Assembly (NCBI RefSeq): GCF_004114375.1
Contig: NZ_CP034692.1
Span: 2,294,001 to 2,358,000 of the forward strand
Length of the DNA: 64,000 nt
Direction of reading: 5' to 3'
DNA from: Halorubrum sp. BOL3-1
Lineage (GTDB): Archaea; Halobacteriota; Halobacteria; Halobacteriales; Haloferacaceae
In this document: in pieces, positions 23,076 through 30,709 of the stretch
Layout: every line of letters begins with the position of its first letter
How positions within the stretch are numbered: position 1 is the stretch's first letter
Notes under the pieces: generated by a model
The model's input: the letters and a program-made list of their open reading frames with translations, nothing else
Database searches by the model: none
What the model was told of the DNA's origin: nothing
Position numbers and translations under genes: made by a program

Positions 23076-24812
23076 CTATCGCAGCGCGTCGAGCTTGAAC
23101 TCGAACGCGGCGACCGGTACCTCGAGGTCGTGCTCGACGAGCACCGCGGGGTGGAGTTCACCGATCACGCCGACTCGCTCGCCGTCGACCACGATGTCGG
23201 CGGTGCGCCCCTCGATGAACGAGGGGTGTTCGGTCCGCGGCGTCCCCAAGTCGGCGTCGAAGTCGTCACAGAGCGCCTGGAGTCGGCCCTTCGCGGCCTC
23301 GTAGGAGGCGTCGCGACGAGCGACCGCGCCGGCGACGTGTCGCGACTCGGATACGTTCGTGTCCGCGTCGCCGTCGCGCTCCGCGACGAATCCGACCTCG
23401 GCGATGTCCTGCGGGTAGGCGTTGTGCGTGTTCCGCTCCAACAGCATGACGAGCGAGGGGAGCGCCCAGGTGCGGAGCTGGGTGTACTCCCCGCTGTACG
23501 GCTCCGTGATCTCGACGGGGTCGCCGGCCCCGAAGGCGTCGTCTCTCGCCCCCATCTTCATCCGGTCGTAGTTCTCGGACCCGCTCGTCATGTGGAAGTT
23601 CAGCAGATCCTCGAACCCCAACCCGACGAGGCTGGTCCGGACCGCGTCCTCCAACCGCGAGCGCTCGTGGCGCCCGCCGACGGTGCCCACGTCGGGGTAG
23701 CGCGGCTCCAGGTTGTCGAAGCCGTACGCGCGTCCCACGTCGTCGACGAGGTCGAGCGGGTGGAGCACGTCGACGCGGTACGGGGGAACCTCGACCTCGT
23801 AGGTCACGTCCTCGTCGAGGGTGTAGCTCGCGTCTAACCCGGCGCGCTCGAAGCAGTCGACGACCTCCTCCGGCTCGAAGTCGACGCCGAGCAGCGTCTC
23901 GATCCGGTTGTGTGCGACCGTCTTCTCGTCGATGTCGAGGTTCGGACGGACCAACTCGGGACCGTACTCGCTCGGGTGGGTCGCGCCGTCGGCGTAGTTC
24001 ACCTCGACCGCTTCGACCGTTCCGCCGCGGGCCGACAGCGCGTAACAGATGATGTTGCACATCCGGTCGATCGTCCACTGGTCGGTGCCGGTGAGTTCGA
24101 CGAACAGCTCGCGGGAGCCGGTGGTCACCTCGGTGCGTTTCCCGTTGATCACGGGCGGGAACGAGAACAGCCTGAGATCGTCGTAGATCGCCGGATACCG
24201 GTCCAGATCTGCGACGAGGTCGGCGTAGCTTCGGCCCGTGTCGTGTTCGTCGAGGACCTCGGCGGGGGTCAGCTCGTCGTTCGAATCGAGCGGGACGAAC
24301 GCGTCGCCGTCGGGGTCGACGCCGCGGTAGGTGACCGACGGCTCCGCCCCCTCCTGGAGCGGCGCGCCCTTCACCATCGCGAGGTCGTGGATCCCGATGG
24401 CGCCCTTCGCTCGGCCGCGGCCCATCGTCGCGTGGAGCTTCTCTTGGAGCTGGATAAGCGACTCCAGAGCGGCCTCGTCGAGGTCGAGTCCGCGCACCAC
24501 GGCGCCGGTGACGTACGGGCGCTCGTCGGGGACCGACTCGTCGACCTCGATGGTCCACTCCGGATCGTTCGTGTTCGGGACGTAGACGCCGCGCGCGTCG
24601 CCGTAGTGGTACCGCAGCGAGCGCGCGACGCCCTCGACGGAGAGCCGGTCGAGCCGGTCGGGGGCGAACTCGAACTGGAACCCCCCGTCGTCGGTCTCGC
24701 CTTCGAACTCCAGGCCGAGTCCGAACAGGTCATCCTTGAACTCCTCGTCGCCCTTCTCCTCGTGACCGGTGAGCTCGCGGAGTTCGTCGGGGTCGATGTC
24801 GACAACGGGCAT
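23076..24812 (-). CDS. pheT: phenylalanyl-tRNA synthetase beta subunit
   Basis: This 578-residue archaeal/eukaryal-type beta chain starts MPVVDIDPDELRELTGHEEK. A B3/4 editing-like region follows (LIQLQEKLHATMGRGRAKGA, AIGIHDLAMVKG), then the B5 domain (EKTVAHNRIETLLGVDFEPE) and the class II-like core (GFEDLLNFHMTSGSENYDRM). It ends AAFEFKLDALR. The gene starts inside the stop of pheS (TGATG overlap), so both subunits of the alpha2beta2 enzyme are made from one message. Confidence 0.96.
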   Translation of the reverse strand: MPVVDIDPDELRELTGHEEKGDEEFKDDLFGLGLEFEGETDDGGFQFEFAPDRLDRLSVEGVARSLRYHYGDARGVYVPNTNDPEWTIEVDESVPDERPYVTGAVVRGLDLDEAALESLIQLQEKLHATMGRGRAKGAIGIHDLAMVKGAPLQEGAEPSVTYRGVDPDGDAFVPLDSNDELTPAEVLDEHDTGRSYADLVADLDRYPAIYDDLRLFSFPPVINGKRTEVTTGSRELFVELTGTDQWTIDRMCNIICYALSARGGTVEAVEVNYADGATHPSEYGPELVRPNLDIDEKTVAHNRIETLLGVDFEPEEVVDCFERAGLDASYTLDEDVTYEVEVPPYRVDVLHPLDLVDDVGRAYGFDNLEPRYPDVGTVGGRHERSRLEDAVRTSLVGLGFEDLLNFHMTSGSENYDRMKMGARDDAFGAGDPVEITEPYSGEYTQLRTWALPSLVMLLERNTHNAYPQDIAEVGFVAERDGDADTNVSESRHVAGAVARRDASYEAAKGRLQALCDDFDADLGTPRTEHPSFIEGRTADIVVDGERVGVIGELHPAVLVEHDLEVPVAAFEFKLDALR

Positions 24813-26341
24813 CAGTAGCTCACCTCCGCGTTCCGCAGGAAGTCGATGTCGGCTAGGGTCCCGTGGAGGTCGCGGATGTCCTCCGCACCGGTGGTCAGCA
24901 TGGCGAGCCGCTCCAAGGCGAGCCCCCACGCCATCACGTCGCAGTCGACGCCGAGCGCCCCGGTGACCTCCTCGCGGAAGACGCCCGAGTTGCCGATCTC
25001 GATCTCCTCGCCGGTCTCGGGGTGTTCACCGAACAGCTCGAAGGACGGCTCCGTGTAGGGGTTGTAGTGCGGCTTGAACTTGATGTCCGTGATTCCGAAC
25101 TGGCGGTAGAACTCCTCGAAGGTGCCCATCAGGTCGCGGACCGAGAGGTCCTCGGCCATCACCCACCCCTCGATCTGGAAGAACTCTAGGAGGTGCGTCG
25201 GGTCGAGCGTGTCGTTGCGGTACACCTTCTCGACCGAGAAGTAGCGCTGGGGCGGCTCCAACTCCGCGCCGGCGATCCCGGAGAGGTACCGCATCGACAG
25301 CGACGTGGTGTGGCCGCGTAAGGCGACCTCCCGGGCGAACTCCTCTGACCACGGCGAGTGGTAGCCGTCGCCGTCGACCCCCCAGCCGTCGCGGTGGGCG
25401 GCCTCGACGCGGGCCATCAGCTCGTCCGGAATCTCGTCCATCGGATCCACGTCGAGCGCGAACCGGTCCCAGTGGGTCCGCGCCGGGTGGTCCTGCGGCA
25501 TGAACAAGCAGTCGTTGATCCAGAAGTCGGCGTCGGCGTGAGGCCCCTCCATCTCCCGAAACCCCATGCCGACGAGGACGTCCTTCACGCGGTCGGCGGT
25601 CCGACGGAGGACGTGTTTGCGGCCGCCGCGGGCGGTCTCCGCCTCCGCCTCGACGTTGTACTCCGCGAACTCGGCGTCGCGCCACTCGCCGCTGGCGAGC
25701 AATTCGGGCGTGAGCGCTCCCACCGTCTCGGTCGCCTCCACCCCGGTCATCAGCGCGTCGACGCCGTCGTCGGTGAGAGTCACCGTCCGGGTGACCGACT
25801 CCGTGACCGCGAGCAGCCCCCGCGAGTCGAGCCGGTCAACGACCCCGTCGTCGACGTCGAGGTCGTCCGCACCGAGACCCTCATCGCCGGCGTCGGCGAG
25901 CGTCGCGAGCGCTGTCGCCTCCGGATCGGCGTCGGGGTCGGCGTCGGCGGCGACCGAGAGTTCGCCGCCGTCGACGCTCCCGAAGCCCTTGCGCGCGAAG
26001 TTCGCGAGCGCGATGTCGACCTCGGGACCGTCCAGGTCGGCGCCACCGATGACCGCGCCCATCGAGACCGGGTCGGCGTCGGTGCCCGCGTCGAGAGCGG
26101 CCCGGTAGAGCCGCGTCTCGGGGAGTCCCTCGTCGACGTAGGTCCGTCCCTCGTCGGTGAGTTCGAGCGTCTCGTCGGTCACCGACGCGACCTCGACGAG
26201 CCCCTCGTCGGCCAAGTCGAAGGCCGCGCCCGCGACCGTCTCCGGCTTCAGGCCGGTCTCCCCGCCGATCTCCGCTACCGTTCGTTCGTCCGTCGCGCTC
26301 GCGGCTTCGAGGACCGCGAGCTGTCGTTCCGTGAGTCGCAT
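24812..26341 (-). CDS. pheS: phenylalanyl-tRNA synthetase alpha subunit
   Basis: The 509-residue protein has N-terminal winged-helix repeats (MRLTERQLAVLEAASATDER, then TGLKPETVAGAAFDLADEGL) followed by the class II catalytic core: motif 2 region QRYFSVEKVYRNDTLDPTHL with FFQIEGWVM, and motif 3 GLALERLAMLTTGAEDIRDL. It charges tRNA-Phe together with PheT. The ATG at 26341 opens the first winged helix. Its promoter lies in the 122-base spacer shared with the divergent HalOD1 gene. Confidence 0.96.
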   Translation of the reverse strand: MRLTERQLAVLEAASATDERTVAEIGGETGLKPETVAGAAFDLADEGLVEVASVTDETLELTDEGRTYVDEGLPETRLYRAALDAGTDADPVSMGAVIGGADLDGPEVDIALANFARKGFGSVDGGELSVAADADPDADPEATALATLADAGDEGLGADDLDVDDGVVDRLDSRGLLAVTESVTRTVTLTDDGVDALMTGVEATETVGALTPELLASGEWRDAEFAEYNVEAEAETARGGRKHVLRRTADRVKDVLVGMGFREMEGPHADADFWINDCLFMPQDHPARTHWDRFALDVDPMDEIPDELMARVEAAHRDGWGVDGDGYHSPWSEEFAREVALRGHTTSLSMRYLSGIAGAELEPPQRYFSVEKVYRNDTLDPTHLLEFFQIEGWVMAEDLSVRDLMGTFEEFYRQFGITDIKFKPHYNPYTEPSFELFGEHPETGEEIEIGNSGVFREEVTGALGVDCDVMAWGLALERLAMLTTGAEDIRDLHGTLADIDFLRNAEVSY

Positions 26342-26432
26342 TCGAGTTGTCTCTACACGCGTGCGGCTGGTTGGTAACGGTTCCGGGACCGGGCTGCCGC
26401 GACGAACTCATTTCTGATAAATTGAACGTCCA

Positions 26433-26441
26433 TTTTATATA
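26433..26441 (+). promoter_or_regulatory. TATA box for the HalOD1 gene
   Basis: TTTTATATA stands 23-31 bases before the ATG at 26464. This is a textbook position for a leaderless haloarchaeal transcript. Confidence 0.65.
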
Positions 26442-26463
26442 CTACTTCGGTAAGACGATAGAC

Positions 26464-26769
26464 ATGAGCAGCGTAACCGCCGAATCGAACGATTGCGCTT
26501 CGATCTCCGAGACGGCTCGTGTCCCCCACGGCGACGACGGGCTCAGTCCCAGTCTCGCCGTCGTCGAGGCGATTGCCGACCTCGCCGGCGTCGAGCCGGC
26601 CGACCTGTCCGACGAGGGCGTGGTGCTGTACGAACACGTCGACCCCGACGCGCTGAACGCGCTGGTCTCCGGTCGGTCTGACGCCGACGTCGACGTCTCG
26701 CTCACCGTCGCAGGCTACGACGTCCGTGTCGGCCCCGAATCCGCCGTCGCCCGGCGGTCGCGGGACTGA
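26464..26769 (+). CDS. HalOD1 output-domain protein
   Basis: The 101-residue protein has the HalOD1 pattern SPSLAVVEAIADLAGVEPAD followed by LYEHVDPDALNALV and a beta-rich end (VDVSLTVAGYDVRVGPES). HalOD1 is a haloarchaeal domain found alone or as the output of two-component regulators; the effect is unknown. The ATG at 26464 sits at the right distance from a TATA box. It is divergent from pheST. Confidence 0.88.
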   Translation: MSSVTAESNDCASISETARVPHGDDGLSPSLAVVEAIADLAGVEPADLSDEGVVLYEHVDPDALNALVSGRSDADVDVSLTVAGYDVRVGPESAVARRSRD

Positions 26770-26813
26770 GACGTTTCGACCCGCCTCCCTCCCGACTGAG
26801 CCGTTTCGACCCG

Positions 26814-27515
26814 CTACTCCTCCTCCTCGGCCGCCCGCTCGCGGAGCCGCGCGATCCGGTCGCCCAGCGGCGGCTGGACCTCGAACCACGTCGACCAGTC
26901 TCCGGTCTCCGGCTCGGTCCCGCGACGCTCCGCGACGCGTTCGAACGCGTTCGCGATGCGCTCGGCGCCGACCGCGTCCGCGGCGCGGGCGTCCGCCGCG
27001 TACTGGACCCGGCGGCCGGCCCAGAAGGAGACGAGTCCCACGGCGACGACGGCGCCAAAGCCGGACTCGAACGGCACGAGCGTCGTGACGACCGCCGCGA
27101 GCAGTCCGAGGATCCCGCCGACTGCGACGGCCCGGAACTCGGCGTAGTACGTCGCCACTCGCCCGGCCTCCGCCGCGAACAGCCCGACCGCGACGTCCTC
27201 GTCGAGGCCCGTCAGCACGTCCTCCGTGATGAACAGCACCCGTCGACGGGGCGGTCCGCGGACGGCGACCTCCGCGGGGCCGGGGGCCCCGCTACCGTCG
27301 CCGTTCACCCCCTCGCCGCGGTTCCTCTCGGCGGACTCGATCGCGATCCGGCCGACGTCGAGACCGCCCGGTTCCGCCAGCGAAGCGATCTGCGCGCGCT
27401 CCGCGTCCGTCGGATCTCGGAGGTCGCGGAAGCGGTCGGCCGCGTACAGCGGGCCGACGGCGACCGCGAGCGCGGCGACGACGGCGACGCCGCCGACGAG
27501 TGCGACCGTGAGCAT
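26814..27515 (-). CDS. M48-like membrane protein lacking the HExxH zinc motif
   Basis: The 233-residue protein begins with a signal-anchor helix (MLTVALVGGVAVVAALAVAV). The middle has RRVLFITEDVLTGLDEDVAV followed by GLFAAEAGRVATYYAEF, at the place where M48/HtpX peptidases carry HExxH. Two helices follow (VGGILGLLAAVVTTLVPFE, GAVVAVGLVSFWAG). The C-terminus keeps the M48-like pattern DARAADAVGAERIANAFERV and the hallmark PPLGDRIARLRE. Glu/His ligands are replaced (AEAGR), so it is probably catalytically dead or has another role. It lies beside the MinD-like cluster on the same strand, but 65 bases away. Confidence 0.6.
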   Translation of the reverse strand: MLTVALVGGVAVVAALAVAVGPLYAADRFRDLRDPTDAERAQIASLAEPGGLDVGRIAIESAERNRGEGVNGDGSGAPGPAEVAVRGPPRRRVLFITEDVLTGLDEDVAVGLFAAEAGRVATYYAEFRAVAVGGILGLLAAVVTTLVPFESGFGAVVAVGLVSFWAGRRVQYAADARAADAVGAERIANAFERVAERRGTEPETGDWSTWFEVQPPLGDRIARLRERAAEEEE

Positions 27516-27579
27516 CGCTCACGTCGACGGGTCGGGGCCGTTAAAAAGACGCGGTGTCGCGGCGGTTCGCTGCCCACCC

Positions 27580-28230
27580 TTACTCCGGAACGCGCCGCGC
27601 GAGCGACCGGACCGCCGCCGCGGCCTCGCTGTCGGGCGCGGCGTCAACGACCGGACGCTCCGCCGCCACCGACCGGCCGACGCGCGGATCGGCCGGGACC
27701 ACCTCTACCGGCGCGCCGAGGGCGTCACCGATCGCCTCAACCGGCGGCGGGTCAGTCGCGCGGTTGACCGCGCAGCCGACCAGCCCGGCGTCGAGTTCGC
27801 GCGCGAGCTCGCGGGTCCGGATCGCGTCGGCCAGCGCGAACGCCCGCGGCGAGACGACGAGCAGGCAGGCGTCCGCGACCGCGATCGGTACGCCGGCGTC
27901 GGCACGGCGCCCCGCGGGACAGTCGAGGACGACGGTCCCGAACTCGCGCTCGACCGCGGTGACCGCCTCCGCCAGCTGGGTCAGGTCGGACGCCCGCGCG
28001 CCGGCCAGCGTCCGGCCGCACGGGACGACGTCGACCGGTCCCGGCCGGACCGTCTCGACCGGGTCCGCAGCCCCGGCGAGCACGTCGTGAAGGTCCGGCC
28101 CGCGACCGTCCGGCAGGTCCGCCATCCCGAGGTCCGCGTCGACGACGATCCCGTCGAGTTCGGCGGCGAGGTTGTACGCGAGCGTCGTCTTCCCCACGCC
28201 GCCCTTTCCGCCCGCCACCGCGAGGATCAC
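27580..28230 (-). CDS. MinD/ParA-like P-loop ATPase
   Basis: The 216-residue deviant-Walker ATPase starts with GTG at 28230 (MILAVAGGKGGVGKTTLAYN). The Walker A GGKGGVGKTT has the signature first lysine. VVDADLGMADLP is the switch I region and VVLDCPAGRRADAGVP the Walker B. The usual C-terminal amphipathic membrane helix is not evident. MinD-like proteins of haloarchaea position motility or cell-shape machinery. It overlaps the end of the upstream gene by four bases (GTGA), indicating one operon with 28227-30709. Confidence 0.85.
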   Translation of the reverse strand: MILAVAGGKGGVGKTTLAYNLAAELDGIVVDADLGMADLPDGRGPDLHDVLAGAADPVETVRPGPVDVVPCGRTLAGARASDLTQLAEAVTAVEREFGTVVLDCPAGRRADAGVPIAVADACLLVVSPRAFALADAIRTRELARELDAGLVGCAVNRATDPPPVEAIGDALGAPVEVVPADPRVGRSVAAERPVVDAAPDSEAAAAVRSLARRVPE

Positions 28231-29051
28231 GCCAGCGCCTCCAGCGCCTCCGTCGAGATGTCGGTCGCTTCGGCGCGTTCCGCCAACGCCGCGGCGCGGT
28301 CGCGGATCGCCCGCAGGCACTCGGCGTCGGCCGCGACGCGCTCGTCGAGCCCCTCGACCGAGTCGAGACCGCCGACCGCCTCGACGACCGTCGTCGCGGT
28401 CGCGAGGTCGGCGCCGGTCAGCCGCTCCGCCCGATCGATCCGGGTCTCGACGGTCGCGAACCACGCGTCAATCTCGGCGCGACTCGCCGCACTCGTCGCT
28501 GGCTCCGCGGCCGTCGACCCGTCCGCGTCGGTCTCGTCGGTCGGTTCGACTCTCTCCGTGTCTGTCTCGTCGGTCGGTTCGCATTCTTTTGAGTCAGTCT
28601 CGTCGGTCGGTCCAACTCTCTCCGCGTCGCCGCCGCTCGGTCCGTCGTCGCGGTCCACTCCTCTCGCTCCGGCGACCGCTCGCCGCGGCGGTCGGTGGTC
28701 TTCGAGGCTCCGTACTGCCGCCCGCGCGGGAGAATCTCCGCCTTCCTCCGCCGCGCGAGCGCTTTTCTCGCCCGAATCTACGGACTCAACGTCGACGATC
28801 TCGACCGGCGGTTCGACCCGGTCGGCGAGCGCGGCGTATCCGAACGCCTCGGTTTCGCCCGGATCGATCACCGTCGTCACACCTGTCGCGTCCCACCCGG
28901 CCTCGGTAACGCCGCCCCGGCGCGGCGGGAGGACCGGACCGTCGATCCGGCTCTCGATCCGGACCCGCCGCGGGACCGCCCCGTCGTTTCGCACCCGGAA
29001 TCCGACGAGCGACGCGTCGCCCTCGCGCTCGACGGACCAGTCGAGTTCCAT
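28227..29051 (-). CDS. hypothetical protein of the MinD-like cluster, with acidic PTDETD repeats
   Basis: The 274-residue protein has an N-terminal beta domain (MELDWSVEREGDASLVGFRV, RVRIESRIDGPVLPPRRGGV). A linker contains three PTDETD repeats (residues ~147-175). The C-terminal domain is helical (ASRAEIDAWFATVETRIDRA, then RAAALAERAEATDISTEALE). It is haloarchaea-specific in appearance with no assigned function. It is translationally coupled to the MinD-like ATPase, so it may be its partner or adaptor. The ATG at 29051 is the first start in the frame. Confidence 0.7.
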   Translation of the reverse strand: MELDWSVEREGDASLVGFRVRNDGAVPRRVRIESRIDGPVLPPRRGGVTEAGWDATGVTTVIDPGETEAFGYAALADRVEPPVEIVDVESVDSGEKSARAAEEGGDSPARAAVRSLEDHRPPRRAVAGARGVDRDDGPSGGDAERVGPTDETDSKECEPTDETDTERVEPTDETDADGSTAAEPATSAASRAEIDAWFATVETRIDRAERLTGADLATATTVVEAVGGLDSVEGLDERVAADAECLRAIRDRAAALAERAEATDISTEALEALA

Positions 29052-29110
29052 GCGCCGGATCCCGCGGAATGGTATTTAAGCGTCGGGGCGACCCAGCGCT
29101 CCGACCGAGT

Positions 29111-29977
29111 TCAGCGTTCGCTCCCAGAAGCCGATCCGCCGGACCCGCCCGCCTCGTCGGGAGTGTCCACCACGCGAACGTCCGCGGTCCGGAGCAGCGA
29201 CCTCGCGCTCCGGTCCGCCGCCTCGACCGCCCGCGCCGCGTCGCCGCGCAGTTCGATCGGGGTATCGAGCGCCGCGATTCTGGTCGCCGCGAGCGACGCC
29301 GCGATCGGGTCCCCATCGTACGCGTCCGGTTCCGCTCCGGCCGCGTTCGGATCCCCGGCCGGAACGACCGTGAGCGCCCGCCGAAACTCCGAATACACCG
29401 ACTCCGCGAGCTCGCGGCGGGCGGCGCGCCGGCGATTTCGGAGCCGGTCGCGGATCCGCAGCCGCCGGCGACGCTCGTCGCGGGCGCGGGCCGCCTCGGC
29501 TCGCGCGCGTTCGAGCGCCTGCTCGGCGGCGATCGCCTCGGTCTGTGCGGCCGACAGCTCCGCGGCCGCCGCCTCCAGGTCGTTAAGCGTCTCGTCCGCG
29601 TCGGCGTCGACCGCGCGACGCGCTCGGGCGTCGCCGCGGAGCGCCGCGACCCGTTCTTTCAGTCGCTCGATCTCACCGGTCGTCTCCGCGACCCGCCGCC
29701 GCGCCGGGGTCAGATCGACCGATTCGACCTCGATCGCCGCGAGCTCCGATTCGATCTCGTCGATTTCGTCCGCCACCGTCGCGGTCCGCCCGCGCGAACG
29801 TGCGGCCGCCGCGAGCTGGCGCCGGAGCCCGGCGTCGGTGGGCAACTCCCCGATCACCCCGCTCGGCTTCGGACGGGCCTCGACGAGTGCGGACTCGGTC
29901 CTCCCGTCCGCTCCGGTGGACGCGTCTTCTCCGTCCTCGCGGTCGGACCTCGACGACCTCGACCCCGCCCCGGTCAC
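29111..29977 (-). CDS. coiled-coil protein of the MinD-like cluster
   Basis: The 288-residue protein is made mainly of long heptad-rich helices (DEIDEIESELAAIEVESVDL, ETTGEIERLKERVAALRGDA, EALERARAEAARARDE-like stretches), then RNRRRAARRELAESVYSEFR and a small C-terminal globular part. The start is GTG at 29977, four bases inside the preceding gene (GTGA overlap). Its SMC-like coiled coil next to a MinD-like ATPase suggests a cytoskeletal or chromosome-associated role. This is inference; no named family is recognised. Confidence 0.7.
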   Translation of the reverse strand: MTGAGSRSSRSDREDGEDASTGADGRTESALVEARPKPSGVIGELPTDAGLRRQLAAAARSRGRTATVADEIDEIESELAAIEVESVDLTPARRRVAETTGEIERLKERVAALRGDARARRAVDADADETLNDLEAAAAELSAAQTEAIAAEQALERARAEAARARDERRRRLRIRDRLRNRRRAARRELAESVYSEFRRALTVVPAGDPNAAGAEPDAYDGDPIAASLAATRIAALDTPIELRGDAARAVEAADRSARSLLRTADVRVVDTPDEAGGSGGSASGSER

Positions 29978-30312
29978 AGCTCTCGTCCGCGCATGGCCTC
30001 CGGATCCGGGTGGTCCGTCCCCGCGGCGAAGGCGGCGTACGGCGTCGACTTCGTCGACCGGTCCGCGTAGGCCGCGGCGGCTTTCCGCACCGGACCGTCG
30101 ACGGCGACGAACTCGTTGAACGGCTCTGTGCGCTCTATCTGGACGTCTCCGCCGTGCGACTCCCGTAACCGCAGCGCGAGGAACGCGGCGTACACCGTCC
30201 CGTCGAACAGCGCAGCCCGCCCGAATCGCCGGGCGACGACCGACTCGTGGCGGCGACACAGGTTTCTGAGACCGGTTCGGGCGGCCGCCGAATACGTCAC
30301 GACCAACAACAC
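29974..30312 (-). CDS. hypothetical protein of 112 residues, MinD-like cluster
   Basis: It begins MLLVVTYSAAARTGLRNLCR, continues RRFGRAALFDGTVYAAFLAL, and ends PDPEAMRGREL. It looks like a compact alpha/beta domain with no catalytic motif seen. Its stop overlaps the GTG start of the coiled-coil gene. It is haloarchaea-specific in appearance. Confidence 0.7.
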   Translation of the reverse strand: MLLVVTYSAAARTGLRNLCRRHESVVARRFGRAALFDGTVYAAFLALRLRESHGGDVQIERTEPFNEFVAVDGPVRKAAAAYADRSTKSTPYAAFAAGTDHPDPEAMRGREL

Positions 30313-30418
30313 GCCTGCCGCTGATCGATCTCGGGATTTAGCCGTTCCGGACCGGAACGTTTCAGCCGGCTTCAGCGACCGCGGTTCGGTCGCGATCTCT
30401 CGCTCTCGATGTCGACAA

Positions 30419-30709
30419 TCAGAACCGCTCGACGTCGAACTCGGCCCGATCGCTGTCGTCCGGACCGTCGTCGTCGCTCACCGCGAGGACGCGCTCGCGC
30501 GCGGCCGGCTCGGAGGGCGCGACGACCACGGTCCCGTCAACCGGATCGTCACCGGCCGCACGGAACACGTCGTCGTCGCCGTCGAACTCCGTGGCGTACG
30601 TCCGAAGCACGGCCGCGACCCGCCGCTCCGTGGCCGCGAGGTCGGCCTCGCCGTTCTCGAACTCGCGGAGCGCGTCCTCGACGTTCCGTATCGCGGAGAT
30701 TCGGTCCAT
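30419..30709 (-). CDS. hypothetical protein of 96 residues directly after mcm
   Basis: A helical N-terminus (MDRISAIRNVEDALREFENG, ERRVAAVLRTYATEFDGD) is followed by an acidic beta/loop end (DDDGPDDSDRAEFDVERF). The ATG follows the mcm stop codon immediately (TAG ATG), so it is the second gene of the mcm operon. The function is unknown, but linkage to mcm suggests a replication-associated haloarchaeal protein. Confidence 0.72.
   Translation of the reverse strand: MDRISAIRNVEDALREFENGEADLAATERRVAAVLRTYATEFDGDDDVFRAAGDDPVDGTVVVAPSEPAARERVLAVSDDDGPDDSDRAEFDVERF

Noticed and set aside
27226-29079. 617-residue open frame on the plus strand opposite the MinD-like cluster
   Set aside because: Composition is Ser/Arg/Ala low complexity, and the opposite strand holds clearly recognisable genes with coupled starts.
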